64,000 bases of DNA from Desulfatibacillum sp. (GCA_016342355.1 JAEINP010000020.1:18975-82974), one strand, 5' to 3'. Shown: positions 17,086 through 26,942, numbered from the stretch's first letter. Made by a program: numbers and translations. The notes: a model not told the origin generated them from the sequence alone.

Positions 17086-19401
17086 ATGAGTTTTTTCAAC
17101 AATTCAAAGGGACCCAAACTGACGATAACACTGGCGGTTGCAAGTGTCTTTGCCCTGGCCATGGGACTTTTTTCCACCACAAAGACCTCATCACAGGGTT
17201 ATTCAGGCTGGACCATTCTTTTGGCCATGCTGGGCACAGCCCTTGGATGCTTAGCGATTGAGGTGTCAGGGCGCAATTTTTTTGTTTCCGGGCAAAAAAA
17301 GGATGAAGTAGTATTTGAACAATCCCGTCTTAAAACCCTGGTGACACTTAGCTGCATGACTGACGCCCCCTTGGAGGAAATAGCAAATTTTTCCCTGGAT
17401 GAAGCTATACGCCTGACAAAAAGCGAGGTGGGATACCTGGCATTCATGAACGAGGATCAAACCGCATTTACTATGCAGGCATGGTCCAAAGACGCTTTAA
17501 AACAATGTTCCATGGATGACAAGCCGACGGTTTACAACGTGGAGGAAACCGGTTTATGGGGGGAGGCTTTCCGGCAAAGGCGGCCCATAGTCACGAACGA
17601 CTACTCAGCGCCCCACCCGGGCAAAAAAGGATATCCTCCGGGACATGTGAAAATCAAACGGCACCTTAACCTGCCTGTCATCACCGGGGATAAGGTGGTC
17701 GCCATCGCCGGTGTGGGTAACAAGGAAGCGCCGTACAACGAAACGGATGTTCGCCAGTTCACCCTACTCATGCAGGGCATGTGGCGCCTGGTTGAAAAAC
17801 ATCAAGCCAAAATCAACCTGGAAAAGGAACTCCATGAAAGCGAACGCAAGCTCACCACCCTCATGAACAACCTGCCGGGCATGGCTTACCGTTGCCGGAA
17901 CGACTCGGACTGGACCATGGAGTTTGTCAGCCAGGGATGCCTGGACCTGACCGGATATGACGCAGATGAAATCCTGAAAAACCAGATGGTTGCCTACAAT
18001 TCTCTTATTCATCCCGATGAACAGGCCATGGTCTGGAAGGAAGTACAGGAAGGAGTTGCTCAAAAAACGCCTTTTCTGGTGGTATACCGCCTGATCACCA
18101 AAGAGGGTAAGGAAAAATGGGTTTGGGAAAAAGGTCAGGGGATCTATTCCGAGGACGGGAAACTTGTGGCCCTGGAAGGCTTTGTCACCAGCATCACCGA
18201 ACGCATCCAGGCACTCCAGGACCTGCGCCACCTCCAAAGCCTGCTTTCCAATATCGTCAATTCCATGCCCTCAATTCTTGTGGCGGCGGATGAAAACGGC
18301 CTTGTAACCCAATGGAATCTGGAGGCTGAAAAGATTACCGGGATTGCCTCCGAGTATGCCGAAGGGCGCCCCATAGAGGTAGTCCTCCCAAGGATGGCAG
18401 ACAAGATACATATGGTGAGTGAGGCCATCTCCAGCAGCAATCCCATAAAGCAAAGCAAAATTCCCGGAGATAACCCTGCAGACGAGCACTATTACGACTA
18501 TACGGTTTTCCCCCTGATTTCCGAAGGTCACAAAGGGGCTGTCATCCGAATAGATGATATCTCCGAGCAGGTTCGCATGGACGAAATGATGATCCAATCG
18601 GAAAAAATGCTATCCCTGGGTGGGCTGGCCGCCGGGATGGCCCATGAAATCAACAATCCCTTGGGCGGGATCATCCAGAATTTACAGGTGGTCCTTCACC
18701 GCCTTACCTGGAAAAGCAAAAAAAATCTGCAGGTTGCCGATGAAAGCGGGCTTGAAATGGAAGCCCTGCAAAAATATTTGGAAAACAGAGGGATCTTGCA
18801 ATTGTTGGAGCTTATTGCAGATGCGGGAGAAAGGGCCGCATCCATTGTGGAGAACATGCTGGACTTCAGCCGCATGAACCGGCAAAGCTCCCTGCAAGAG
18901 GTGAGCCTGGACGCCCTCATGGACAAAACCATAGAACTAGCAGCCAATGACTTAAGCCTGCAACGCAATTCCAATTATACCAACATCACTATTCATAAGG
19001 AATACACCCCTGGCATACCCACGGTTCCCTGCGAGCCCGGCAAAATCCAACAGGTCTTGCTCAACCTTATAAAAAACGCGTCCCAGGCCATGGAAATAAA
19101 TCAGGACCAGGGCCGAGACTCTTCTCTATGGCTGCGTGTATTGGACGAGCAGGATGCTGTCCGTATTGAGGTGGAAGACAATGGTCCGGGCATTTCTGAG
19201 GATGTCCGGGCCAAAATCTTTGAACCGTTTTTCACCACAAAGGCCAGGGGGTTGGGAACGGGCCTGGGTTTGTCGATCTCATATTTCATTATCACCCAGA
19301 ATCACAAGGGCGCCCTGGAGATTGAATCCCCTCCAGGTAAAGGCGCCAAATTCATCATTCGCCTGCCCAAACAAAGACCCGCCGATGACAAACACCAATA
19401 G
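17086..19401 (+). CDS. Membrane sensor histidine kinase with GAF and two PAS domains
   Basis: A 771-residue protein. Two N-terminal transmembrane helices (about 10-28 and 38-57) are followed by a GAF-like domain (about 85-240; [23 protein letters not shown]), a PAS/PAC domain (about 255-385; [20 protein letters not shown]), a second PAS (about 395-505), HisKA with His520 in [14 protein letters not shown], and an ATPase domain ending with [12 protein letters not shown] and [11 protein letters not shown]. There is no receiver. ATG 17086 has GAGG at 17075-17078, better than an upstream in-frame ATG at 17026. No response regulator is adjacent, so this is an orphan kinase sensing an unknown, probably redox or small-molecule, signal. 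Confidence 0.85.
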   Translation: MSFFNNSKGPKLTITLAVASVFALAMGLFSTTKTSSQGYSGWTILLAMLGTALGCLAIEVSGRNFFVSGQKKDEVVFEQSRLKTLVTLSCMTDAPLEEIANFSLDEAIRLTKSEVGYLAFMNEDQTAFTMQAWSKDALKQCSMDDKPTVYNVEETGLWGEAFRQRRPIVTNDYSAPHPGKKGYPPGHVKIKRHLNLPVITGDKVVAIAGVGNKEAPYNETDVRQFTLLMQGMWRLVEKHQAKINLEKELHESERKLTTLMNNLPGMAYRCRNDSDWTMEFVSQGCLDLTGYDADEILKNQMVAYNSLIHPDEQAMVWKEVQEGVAQKTPFLVVYRLITKEGKEKWVWEKGQGIYSEDGKLVALEGFVTSITERIQALQDLRHLQSLLSNIVNSMPSILVAADENGLVTQWNLEAEKITGIASEYAEGRPIEVVLPRMADKIHMVSEAISSSNPIKQSKIPGDNPADEHYYDYTVFPLISEGHKGAVIRIDDISEQVRMDEMMIQSEKMLSLGGLAAGMAHEINNPLGGIIQNLQVVLHRLTWKSKKNLQVADESGLEMEALQKYLENRGILQLLELIADAGERAASIVENMLDFSRMNRQSSLQEVSLDALMDKTIELAANDLSLQRNSNYTNITIHKEYTPGIPTVPCEPGKIQQVLLNLIKNASQAMEINQDQGRDSSLWLRVLDEQDAVRIEVEDNGPGISEDVRAKIFEPFFTTKARGLGTGLGLSISYFIITQNHKGALEIESPPGKGAKFIIRLPKQRPADDKHQ

Positions 19402-19455
19402 GGAACAATCCCCTGCCCTTCCGGCGCCTGCATAGAAGGGCCATGGTTTAAAGTG

Positions 19456-19520
19456 TTACAAATCCACCACAGTCATGGCCAAGGGGGTGGAGATGAGCAT
19501 TTTGCCGCCTGACATCCCTG
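19456..19520 (-). pseudogene. Relic of the 3' end of an M24 peptidase gene
   Basis: On the minus strand this encodes SGGKMLISTPLAMTVVDL and a stop, almost identical to the C-terminus SGGEMLSSTPLAMTVVDL of the intact M24 peptidase ending at 24178. The first 13 or so bases beyond the stop and the next 55 within the gene align; upstream of about 19515 similarity is lost. It appears to be the remnant of a duplicated copy. The stretch 19402-19652 otherwise holds nothing I recognise. Confidence 0.75.
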
Positions 19521-19652
19521 GCCTTAACAATCTTTTCGAACGCCCTTTTTGCGCTCACGCGTCGTGGCTGCATTTAAAGTTATTTCAAAAAGTTAATGGG
19601 TAATACAACCAAATCTCCCCACGCATCCGCAAAAGGATTATAAATGAGTACT

Positions 19653-20681
19653 TCAATTTGTAGCACGAAGATCCTTTCGATACGTAATGGGTGACATGTT
19701 AAACCAACGCCGAAACGCCCGGCTAAAATTGCTTGAGTCTGAATATCCTAGTTTGAAGGCCACTTCCGTAACTGACAGGTGAGGCTGTCGGATATAAAGG
19801 TCTGCAAGGTGTTTGCGCGTGTCATCCAAGATATCTCTAAAAGCGGCGCCCTGGTTTTGCAGGTATCGATGTAGGCTTCGTCTGCTCATGCCCAGGGATT
19901 TTGCCGTGATTTCCATACTGGGCTCCCCCAGTGGCAGCAGTTCGATCAATTTCCTCCGAACCTGCTGGTCGATCCTGGCTTTCTTATATCGCGCCAGATA
20001 ATTCATGACGATCTTGTCATTCTGTCTGGCGATTTCCGCATTTGCAGTGGGTAGGGTTCGATGGACATCATGATTACTGAACAATATGAGATTATCGGGT
20101 TTTGCAAAATAAACCGGCGCGCGAAAAAGATCTGTATACCTTTTTAACTCTCCTGCGGGTTCATGCATAAATTCCACTTTAACCGGGTTTAGGGATGCAT
20201 CATCCAACATCCTTGCGTAAGATATTGCGACAGCCATGAAGGCGTCAACCGAGGGGCCGACAGGTAAAGGGCATCCCGGAAAGGGGGTGAAGCATAAAGT
20301 CATGCCTTCATCCAACCAAGCAATCCTAACTTCAACTTCATCACTAATAATGGGATAATCCCGACAAAGGCGTTCCAACGCTTCTTGAAGGTTGCGGCTG
20401 GCCAGTAGCGCTGGCCCAAGGGCGTGAAAGGTTATGGGATGAAGATATTTTACAACTCCCAGGCCCAAACAGGGGTCTCCCGACCTTTCAACAGCCAACT
20501 CCCACAATCGCCCCATTTTCTCTATCCCAATCCTCCCGTCAGGGTCTGAAAGGCATTTATCATCGATTCCTGCATCAACCAAAAGCCTCTTTTTATTGAG
20601 ACCATGGGATGCACAGGTCCTTAAAATGACAGTGGCCCATGACCCGATATTCGTGGAGTTCGCGTGACAAACAGGTTTCAT
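19653..20681 (-). CDS. AraC-family transcriptional regulator (OruR-like)
   Basis: A protein of about 342 residues. The N-terminal two thirds resembles the arabinose-binding-like domain of the OruR/ArgR-type AraC family (HALGPALLASRNLQEALERL, DYPIISDEVEVR). The C-terminal 100 residues hold two HTH motifs: AKSLGMSRRSLHRYLQNQG and VAFKLGYSDSSNFSRAFRRW. ATG 20681 is chosen; a TTG seven codons upstream is possible and neither has a strong ribosome site. It is divergent from the membrane protein/SDR pair, which it likely controls in response to an unknown hydrophobic or amino-acid-like ligand. Confidence 0.85.
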   Translation of the reverse strand: MKPVCHANSTNIGSWATVILRTCASHGLNKKRLLVDAGIDDKCLSDPDGRIGIEKMGRLWELAVERSGDPCLGLGVVKYLHPITFHALGPALLASRNLQEALERLCRDYPIISDEVEVRIAWLDEGMTLCFTPFPGCPLPVGPSVDAFMAVAISYARMLDDASLNPVKVEFMHEPAGELKRYTDLFRAPVYFAKPDNLILFSNHDVHRTLPTANAEIARQNDKIVMNYLARYKKARIDQQVRRKLIELLPLGEPSMEITAKSLGMSRRSLHRYLQNQGAAFRDILDDTRKHLADLYIRQPHLSVTEVAFKLGYSDSSNFSRAFRRWFNMSPITYRKDLRATN

Positions 20682-20886
20682 AGTTTTGGCTCTGGCGCCC
20701 AATGAATGTAAATTGGCTTTCTCTGACCTGAAAATGGAAACAAATCCGATTAGTATCCCTACAGCTCATTTAATCTTAATCGAGTTTAATTCCCCGCAGC
20801 TTGCTGTGGAGAGTTTCATGGCGTTTGAAACTGTAACGCCTAACTACCATAAATATTCGCCCTTTTTCAAGGTTAGGAGCAATGTC

Positions 20887-21321
20887 ATGGAAAAAAACAA
20901 GTGGGTCAGGTTCGGCTTCATTTTGGCGGGAGGTGTCAATGTTATCGGGATTCTCATTTTCAGCAAATTTTTTACCAATGATTTCATGCAGACCCTTGAT
21001 CCGGCAGTATGCTCCCATGTCGGGGTATTTTCTATTGTTTTGTGGGGCATGGCGTATGTTTCCGTAATGATGCATTTTGAAAATGCGCCGTTTATTGTGG
21101 GGGTCTTTGCCATAGAAAAATTCTTTTACGCCATTGTCTGGGGAAGATGGGTAAAGGAACACTTTGGCGACCTTTGCTGGATTTATCAACAAGACCCAAT
21201 CACCGGTTTTTTCTACTCCATCTATGGGGTGAATGACTTTGTGTTCGGTGTGTTTTTTACGGTTGTTTTCATTATGTGCATTCGAAAGGGGACTCAACAT
21301 GACGCAATTGGCAAACGCTAA
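20887..21321 (+). CDS. Four-helix membrane protein of unknown function
   Basis: A 144-residue protein with four hydrophobic segments (about 7-27, 44-62, 68-86 and 115-135). No catalytic motif is recognised. ATG 20887 follows AGGAG at 20875-20879; longer upstream readings lack support. It overlaps the following dehydrogenase gene by 23 bases, so the two are translationally coupled, and it is divergent from an AraC regulator. Probably an accessory membrane partner of the dehydrogenase, which is inference. Confidence 0.65.
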   Translation: MEKNKWVRFGFILAGGVNVIGILIFSKFFTNDFMQTLDPAVCSHVGVFSIVLWGMAYVSVMMHFENAPFIVGVFAIEKFFYAIVWGRWVKEHFGDLCWIYQQDPITGFFYSIYGVNDFVFGVFFTVVFIMCIRKGTQHDAIGKR

Positions 21322-22129
21322 AGCCATCATCACCGGCGGAGCCATGGGAATCGGCCTGGCAACCACCAAACGCCTTTTGAAAGAAGATTGTCAGGTGACA
21401 ATCTGGGATATTAACGAGAAAGCCATGGAGCAGGCCAGGCGGGAACTGGCGCCCTGGGAGGGAAGTGTTTTTTTTCATCTCTGCGATATTTCGGACGAAA
21501 AGCAGGTCAATCATTGCGCCAAACAAGCAGAACGTGAAATGGGGCGGGTGGACATTTTAATCAATAATGCGGGGATGGTTGTTCCAGGGAGATTCTGCCA
21601 ACATGAACCGTCCGTGCGAGTGAAAGAAACCTCCGTAAACCTGCTGGCCATGTATTATACCATTTACGCCTTTCTCCCCGGGATGTACGAGCGAAATTTT
21701 GGTCACATCGTCAACATTTCATCAGGAGCAGGCTTGGTGGGAATGCCGGACCTATCCACCTATTGCGCCGCCAAATGGGCGGTGTACGGCCTGACGGAAT
21801 CCCTTCGATTTGAGGCCATGGTGGATGGAAAGAATGGAGTCCATTTTTCATCCGTTCACCCTGGAATCCTAAAACACGGCATGTTTGAAGGCAGCAAGCT
21901 GAATGTGTTTGGAGAGATAATGATACCCCGCGTAAATAATCATGATGGAGTCGCCAGGGTGATTGTTGATAAGGCCCTCAAGAAAAACCGCTATATCGTC
22001 AAGTATCCCAAAACGCTCCACTTGGGGACTCTGTCCCGGGGCCTGATGCCGGATCGCATGATGAACCGCGTGATGCTGTTGGCTGGAATAGGGGACTCAA
22101 TGAAACATTGGAGCGGTGGGAAAAAATAG
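21299..22129 (+). CDS. Short-chain dehydrogenase/reductase
   Basis: A 276-residue classical SDR. The NAD(P)-binding motif TGGAMGIG begins near residue 13, NNAGMVVPG follows near 90, the catalytic Ser is in NISSGAG, and the YCAAK dyad is near residue 160. It oxidises or reduces an alcohol/ketone; the extended C-terminal region (after 190) is typical of the membrane-associated DHRS/retinol-dehydrogenase-like branch acting on lipophilic substrates. ATG 21299 overlaps the upstream membrane protein gene. Likely under control of the divergent AraC regulator. Confidence 0.87.
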   Translation: MTQLANAKAIITGGAMGIGLATTKRLLKEDCQVTIWDINEKAMEQARRELAPWEGSVFFHLCDISDEKQVNHCAKQAEREMGRVDILINNAGMVVPGRFCQHEPSVRVKETSVNLLAMYYTIYAFLPGMYERNFGHIVNISSGAGLVGMPDLSTYCAAKWAVYGLTESLRFEAMVDGKNGVHFSSVHPGILKHGMFEGSKLNVFGEIMIPRVNNHDGVARVIVDKALKKNRYIVKYPKTLHLGTLSRGLMPDRMMNRVMLLAGIGDSMKHWSGGKK

Positions 22130-22135
22130 AGAAGA

Positions 22136-22176
22136 GGGGGCAAATCCAGGCATAACGTTTAACGTGATTTGCCCCC
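22136..22176. terminator. Bidirectional hairpin between convergent genes
   Basis: GGGGGCAAATC (22136-22146) pairs perfectly with GATTTGCCCCC (22166-22176) over a 19-base loop. It sits between the convergent SDR and FG-GAP genes. Confidence 0.6.
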
Positions 22177-22196
22177 CCAACCCACAAAATTCCGGT

Positions 22197-23573
22197 TTAG
22201 AATTGTGACGAATGGTATGGGGTTAAGGCCTTTATAAAACAATCTCCACTGCCATCCCCACCGCCACTCCCCCCACTGTCGCCTCCAGCGTCATTTTCAT
22301 CTTCCTTGACCTGAAAAATATAAACTGAACCAGAGTCACTCCCATTGTCATCATCAGCATATGCGCCCACCAGGGCGTAATCACCACTCAGGGATACTGA
22401 ACCCCCAAACTGATCGCCCATAGCCCCGTCATCTGGCACGAGCTTGTATGCTTGCGTCCAGGTCTCTCCATTCCGTTTAAAGATATAAGCTGAGCCCGAA
22501 TTAGTCCCATTATCATCATCCAAAGATGCGCCTACCAGGGCATAATCTCCATTCAGGGAAACACTGTATCCAAAATAGTAATTCGTACCCCCATCATTTG
22601 GCGTAATTTTATCTGTTTGCGTCCAGGTTTCACCACTCCGTTTAAAAATATAGGCTGAACCCGAGTCACTCCCTTTGTCGTCATCAGCATATGCCCCCAC
22701 CAGGGCGCAATCACCACTCAAGGAAACACTGCATCCAAAAAAATCAGCAATCGTGCCATCATCTGATAGAATCTTGTCTGTTTGTAGCCAAATCTCTCCA
22801 TTCCGTTTAAAAATATAAGCTGAACCCGAACTGCTCCCATTGTCGTCATCCATATAAGCACCTACCAGGGCATAATCACCATTCAGGGAAACACTGCATC
22901 CAAAATGGTCGTTCGTACCCCCATCATTTGGCGTAATCTTATCTGTTTGCGTCCAGGTTTCACCACTCCGTTTAAAAACATAAGCTGAACCCGAACTGCT
23001 CCCATTGTCATCATCCCGAGATGCGCCTACCAGGGCATAATCTCCATTCAGGGAAACACTGTATCCGAAAGTGTCGCTCGTCCCCCATTCATTTGGAGTA
23101 ATCTTATCGGTTTGCGTCCAGGTTTCACCACTCCGTTTGAAAATATAGGCTGAGCCCGAATCAGAACCATTATCGTCATCCATATATGCGCCCACCAGGG
23201 CATAGTCTCCATTCAGGGAAACACTGCATCCAAAATAGTCATTCGTAGCCCCATCATTTGCCGTAATCTTATCTGTTTGCGTCCAGGTTTCACCATTTCG
23301 TTTAAAAATATAAGCTGAACCCGAATTGGTCCCATTGTCGCCGCCCAAATATGCGCCCACCAGGGCATAGTTCCCATCCACGGAAACAGAATAGCCAAAT
23401 TGGTTATCCGCAGAACCGTCATCAGCAAGCAGCTTGGCGATTTGGGTTACTTGTTCATCCTCGGCGGTATAGCTTGTGTGTATCCCAGCCGATACCATAA
23501 AAAAAACAAAAAACATTAACGCCAAATAAAAAGACTGTGTTTTGCTGAATCTTGTAATGTCGCCGTACCCCAT
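22197..23573 (-). CDS. Exported seven-blade FG-GAP repeat protein
   Basis: A 458-residue protein with an N-terminal hydrophobic signal (about 14-32). Seven tandem repeats of 55 residues follow, each of the form FGxSVSLNGDYALVGA, DDDNGSxSGSAYIFKR, xGETWTQTDKI. The DxDxNGxxSG-like loops match calcium-binding FG-GAP motifs, and seven repeats fit one complete beta-propeller, as in integrin alpha heads. A Gly/Ser-rich tail ends in DCFIKALTPYHSSQF. The ATG at 23573 has GGAGG at the right distance (23581-23585). Probably a secreted or surface-attached binding protein; ligand unknown. Confidence 0.85.
   Translation of the reverse strand: MGYGDITRFSKTQSFYLALMFFVFFMVSAGIHTSYTAEDEQVTQIAKLLADDGSADNQFGYSVSVDGNYALVGAYLGGDNGTNSGSAYIFKRNGETWTQTDKITANDGATNDYFGCSVSLNGDYALVGAYMDDDNGSDSGSAYIFKRSGETWTQTDKITPNEWGTSDTFGYSVSLNGDYALVGASRDDDNGSSSGSAYVFKRSGETWTQTDKITPNDGGTNDHFGCSVSLNGDYALVGAYMDDDNGSSSGSAYIFKRNGEIWLQTDKILSDDGTIADFFGCSVSLSGDCALVGAYADDDKGSDSGSAYIFKRSGETWTQTDKITPNDGGTNYYFGYSVSLNGDYALVGASLDDDNGTNSGSAYIFKRNGETWTQAYKLVPDDGAMGDQFGGSVSLSGDYALVGAYADDDNGSDSGSVYIFQVKEDENDAGGDSGGSGGGDGSGDCFIKALTPYHSSQF
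22310..23460 (-). repeat. Seven tandem 165-bp repeats
   Basis: Each repeat encodes one 55-residue FG-GAP blade. Several neighbouring copies are nearly identical at DNA level, including synonymous positions, which points to recent unequal exchange or gene conversion. Confidence 0.8.
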
Positions 23574-23884
23574 GTTGTACCCTCCAGATAGAGTCCTGCA
23601 CAGTAATGAGTTTTTCAACCCTCTACCAACTTTTCACACTGTTAAAAGTATAGCAAAAGGTGCAATTTTTAGACATATTTGTGTGTATTTGTCAAAGCAA
23701 ATTTCGAAATAATGTATAAATAGTATTTTTTATTGATGAAATGAGTGTGAGCTTTTCTAAGCTGGAAAAAATTGCTGATGAAAAGGACGGAGCGCCAATC
23801 ATACATTGAGGACACTCCTGACAAATAGGACGCCCTCAAAGAAACCATCTTGTTGAAATTTACATTCACACAGGGGCGCCATTT

Positions 23885-24118
23885 GTGGCGTTTTTGCCAA
23901 TGATTGTGCGTCCGGCATCCTTGTTAAAACGGCCAGCAGCCCGAACCATGGTTGCTTGCAAGGCTTCGTGCATCAAGAAATCAACACCAACAGCCTGCTT
24001 ACGCAACGAGTCGCAGGGCAATGCGTCTCCACTGCTGGATGTCCTGGCAGCCAATGTTTTAAAGGAGGAAGGAATTAAAAAACGCCGGGCAGGAGAAAAG
24101 ATCATTTTCACAGCTTAA
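23885..24118 (+). CDS. Doubtful small open reading frame
   Basis: A 77-codon frame with a basic, Ala/Lys-rich product of no recognised family. There is no good ribosome site, and the opposite strand carries a comparable open frame. It is listed because the otherwise gene-free stretch 23586-24177 contains nothing else. The part before 23885 is AT-rich and holds no recognised signal. Confidence 0.2.
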   Translation: MAFLPMIVRPASLLKRPAARTMVACKASCIKKSTPTACLRNESQGNASPLLDVLAANVLKEEGIKKRRAGEKIIFTA

Positions 24119-24127
24119 ATCACTAAA

Positions 24128-24152
24128 CGGGAGGGGATATCATCCCCTCCCG
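24128..24152. terminator. Hairpin downstream of the M24 peptidase gene
   Basis: CGGGAGGGGAT and ATCCCCTCCCG form an 11-bp perfect stem with a three-base loop, about 25 bases beyond the peptidase stop on the minus strand. Only a weak T-rich tail follows on that strand. Confidence 0.6.
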
Positions 24153-24177
24153 CTGTAATATGGTCAATGTTTTCCCG

Positions 24178-25347
24178 TTACAAATCCACCACAGTCATGG
24201 CCAGGGGCGTGGAACTGAGCATTTCGCCGCCGGACGGAGTCACCCTGATGGGACACTCCAGGCGCATGCCCCCTACCCCGGGCACGGTGATGGACAAAAA
24301 TCCCACTTCGATCACGTTTTCCTCAAAAACAATTTCCGTGTAAGGGTCGCTGTTTCCTATAGGCGGGTACCATTCGTGCCCCAGCACTCCCAGGCCATGG
24401 CCGAAAAAGGGCACCGTGTATTGGATGTACCCGTCCTTGGTCAGGCTGTCGTTCACGGCATGCCATACCTTGCCCACGGTGTTTCCCGCCTTGAGGTGGG
24501 CGACCAGGGTTTCTGCGGCCCGCAAATAGGCGTCGGCCAGTTTTTGCTGGGCCGCGTTGGGTTCTCCCAGGATGTAATTGTGTGAAAGATCCGACATAAA
24601 GGTCCGGTACATGGGATGGAAATCCACAATCATGTTGTCCCCGGCCTGGAGAATTTTGTCCGTAGGCTGGGTGGTGCCGCACATATTATAACAGGTGCGG
24701 TATCCGGACGCCGCCTCGCTGGAGCCGGTCACTGCCCAATGGTATTCGCTGCCCAGGCGGCGCAGCTCCATTTCGCCAATGCCTATGGCCTCTGCTTCGG
24801 TCATGCCCACGCACAGGGCTTGGCGGACCTCCTCAATGGCGCTGTCGGCCATGGCTGTGGCCTGGCGCATGAGCATGATTTCCCCGGGGTCTTTGATGTA
24901 ACCGGCCCGGTCCACCACGGAAAGGGCGTTGACAAAGGTGGCCTGGGGCAGGCCTTCCTTGAACATGTCAAATTCCGTGGAGGTGAGGTAGCCCGTGTTT
25001 CCCCGTGGGGAATGGCCCAATTCCACGCCGATAGCGGCCTTTTCCAAGCCAAGCTCTCGAATGCGGTGCAGGACCATATCAGGCATATCCATGCCAGGAA
25101 TGGGGGCGTAGGGCGTTATGTTGTCCATCCACGATTCCGCCTTGACCCGTTCCTGATCAATCATAAAATTAACCAACTCCACATGCCCCTCCCTCGTGAC
25201 CACAACCGCCGCGCGCCAGGGAACAAAGGCTCCGGCTACAAAGGTGACGCTCACCATGCGGGTGCCGATCAGGACATCTATGCCCACAGCCTCCATTTCT
25301 TTCTGAATCCGTTGAATCCGTTTGGAATGGTCTACCTGAATGTTCAT
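24178..25347 (-). CDS. M24-family metallopeptidase (Xaa-Pro peptidase/creatinase-like)
   Basis: A 389-residue pita-bread-fold protein. The N-terminal creatinase-like domain spans about 1-150. The C-terminal domain carries metal ligands in order: Asp in IVDFHPMY, Asp in FMSDLSH, His in FFGHGLGVLGHE, Glu in VIEVG and Glu in MRLECPIRV. Members hydrolyse Xaa-Pro peptides or related amides. The second-shell layout IVDFHP differs from the usual IDxG, so specificity is uncertain. The 3' end of a second copy survives at 19456-19520. ATG at 25347 follows a GGAGC-like site. Confidence 0.84.
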   Translation of the reverse strand: MNIQVDHSKRIQRIQKEMEAVGIDVLIGTRMVSVTFVAGAFVPWRAAVVVTREGHVELVNFMIDQERVKAESWMDNITPYAPIPGMDMPDMVLHRIRELGLEKAAIGVELGHSPRGNTGYLTSTEFDMFKEGLPQATFVNALSVVDRAGYIKDPGEIMLMRQATAMADSAIEEVRQALCVGMTEAEAIGIGEMELRRLGSEYHWAVTGSSEAASGYRTCYNMCGTTQPTDKILQAGDNMIVDFHPMYRTFMSDLSHNYILGEPNAAQQKLADAYLRAAETLVAHLKAGNTVGKVWHAVNDSLTKDGYIQYTVPFFGHGLGVLGHEWYPPIGNSDPYTEIVFEENVIEVGFLSITVPGVGGMRLECPIRVTPSGGEMLSSTPLAMTVVDL

Positions 25348-25591
25348 TGGGGTTGCTCCTTTTTTTCGCGGGTTGGGAACGATGATCGTTCATAAATATC
25401 AGGCGTCATACTTATCATCTTACCGATTGACGGGCAAGAATAAGGTCCCCGTAAAAGGGCCATTATGGATGGTGTATCTGTACGCCCTGGACTGGGCGTG
25501 AGTTTTGAAACACTTTTGAAATTGGCGTTTCTTGCCATGCCCATTCCTCCATGATATACATAGAGCTTATGACTATAAGGAGTTTCTATCA

Positions 25592-26035
25592 ATGAACGAT
25601 AATGAAATAATCACCTGCCTTGCCAATATTCTTTCCATTGCCGGAGTTGACCAAAAACTCCTGCCTCAGGAAGAAGACGCCATCGAGTGCATTCGACAGG
25701 AATTGGGGGCGGAACACTCCCTCTTGGAAGAGGCCATCGCCTTGATCCATGGAGGAGAATACACTATAACGCCAGCCGGAAGGTTTTCCGACCAAATTCG
25801 AAACCTGGAGGATATGCTTTTTGTTTCCATGGCCGATAATGAACTTGCTTTGGAGGAAAAACGGGAAATCCTTCATTTCGCCAAAATGCTCAAACTCACC
25901 CAGGACCAAATCAACGGAATGCTTGCCCAGACAAAGGCCCTGATAAGGAATAAATGCAGCGCCTGCCCAGCGTGCGGGGCTGTGCTTGATCCCACGGACA
26001 ATTTTTGCACGGAGTGCGGCGCCAGGATCAGTTAA
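25592..26035 (+). CDS. TerB-like helical domain with C-terminal zinc ribbon
   Basis: A 147-residue protein. Residues 1-115 are acidic and helical with the pattern of a TerB/DjlA-like domain (FVSMADNELALEEKREILHFAKMLKLT). Residues about 119-147 form a zinc ribbon: CPACGAVLDPTDNFCTECGARI. ATG 25592 follows AAGGAG at 25577-25582. TerB-type domains occur in tellurite-resistance and envelope-stress proteins; no other ter gene is near. Function is not predictable beyond a cytosolic scaffold role. Confidence 0.72.
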   Translation: MNDNEIITCLANILSIAGVDQKLLPQEEDAIECIRQELGAEHSLLEEAIALIHGGEYTITPAGRFSDQIRNLEDMLFVSMADNELALEEKREILHFAKMLKLTQDQINGMLAQTKALIRNKCSACPACGAVLDPTDNFCTECGARIS

Positions 26036-26483
26036 CCCTGCTGACTGGCTCAGGAAAGACAGAACCTGTATTGGAATTTGGCAAATTTTTCTTGTGACCG
26101 GAAAAGGCTTTCCCATTAGCGGACTTCCAAGGGCATTTTGCCCTTGTGCTCCTCGAATGACAGACATCCCCTTCCCAATTCCTTGACCAAAGTTTTTTTC
26201 AGCCCCTGAATGGCGCTGAATAGGATCGAAAATACACAATGATTTCAGCATGTAATATGGTTATATATCCAGATGTGTTTTTTCCGCAAAAAAGTATTAA
26301 AACCCCTTTTCTCCAGCATTTTTTTTCTTGACTTCAACAACAGAGTGATTTATTGTCGTATCTACCCCATGCACAAAAAATAACGCAGGGCTGGTTTCAA
26401 CAAGGGATCGCTCCTTTTTGTTTGAGAGCGACCTGAAGTTCGAAGCCGCATTTTCTTTTCACTATCAGTAGGAGGTCAGTGCT
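26036..26483 (+). other. Gene-free leader region of the first cold-shock gene
   Basis: The stretch holds a weak hairpin at 26129-26145 (AAGGGCA/TGCCCTT), then a good sigma70-like promoter and a roughly 120-base 5' leader. The leader contains a TCGCTC/GAGCGA hairpin (26408-26413 with 26426-26431). Long structured leaders are typical of cspA-type genes and allow cold-dependent translation; that role here is inferred. Confidence 0.5.
26328..26356 (+). promoter_or_regulatory. Promoter of the first cold-shock gene
   Basis: TTGACT (26328-26333) and TATTGT (26351-26356) are spaced by 17 bases, about 120 bases before the coding start. Confidence 0.55.
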
Positions 26484-26684
26484 TTGGCAAACGGAACAGT
26501 AAAATGGTTTAATGACTCAAAGGGTTATGGTTTTATCGAACGCGAAGAAGGCGGAGATGTTTTCGTCCACTATTCCGCAATTGCTGGTTCGGGTTTTAAA
26601 ACCCTCAATGAAGGGGACCGGGTTAGTTTTGACGTGGAAGATGGTCAAAAAGGCCCTGCCGCTGCAAATGTAGTTAAGCTGTAA
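26484..26684 (+). CDS. Cold-shock domain protein, TTG start
   Basis: A 66-residue single cold-shock domain. It has [16 protein letters not shown] with RNP1 (KGYGFIE), RNP2 (DVFVHYSAI) and the usual C-terminal [17 protein letters not shown]. It binds single-stranded RNA/DNA and acts as an RNA chaperone. The coding start is TTG, preceded by AGGAGGT at 26470-26476; the invariant second residue onwards matches the family, so the rare start is well supported. A close paralogue follows 300 bases downstream. Confidence 0.95.
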   Translation: MANGTVKWFNDSKGYGFIEREEGGDVFVHYSAIAGSGFKTLNEGDRVSFDVEDGQKGPAAANVVKL

Positions 26685-26718
26685 CCAGACCAGTCGGCCC
26701 ATGGGCCTGAGAAAATAC

Positions 26719-26750
26719 GGCATCCCGTTCTCGGGCGGGATGCCTTCTTT
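26719..26750 (+). terminator. Terminator after the first cold-shock gene
   Basis: GGCATCCCG (26719-26727) pairs with CGGGATGCC (26736-26744), followed by TTCTTT. Confidence 0.8.
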
Positions 26751-26942
26751 CCTAACAAGCCAAAAATGGCTTTCAAATTGATGTGCTCAAAATGACAGGT
26801 ATGGCCGCCGAACCCGAGCCTGCCCGTTCCCAGGAAAGACTTCCCACGCTTCTTCCATTGCCCTGGCCTCAGCGGCTTGCATCAGGATAGCTAATGCGAA
26901 CGGGGTGCACATCTCACCATGATCCGGCAAAAAATCTTTCCT

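Noticed and set aside
22310..23460. CRISPR-like array
   Set aside because: The regular 165-base repeats are coding, in frame and explained by propeller blades.
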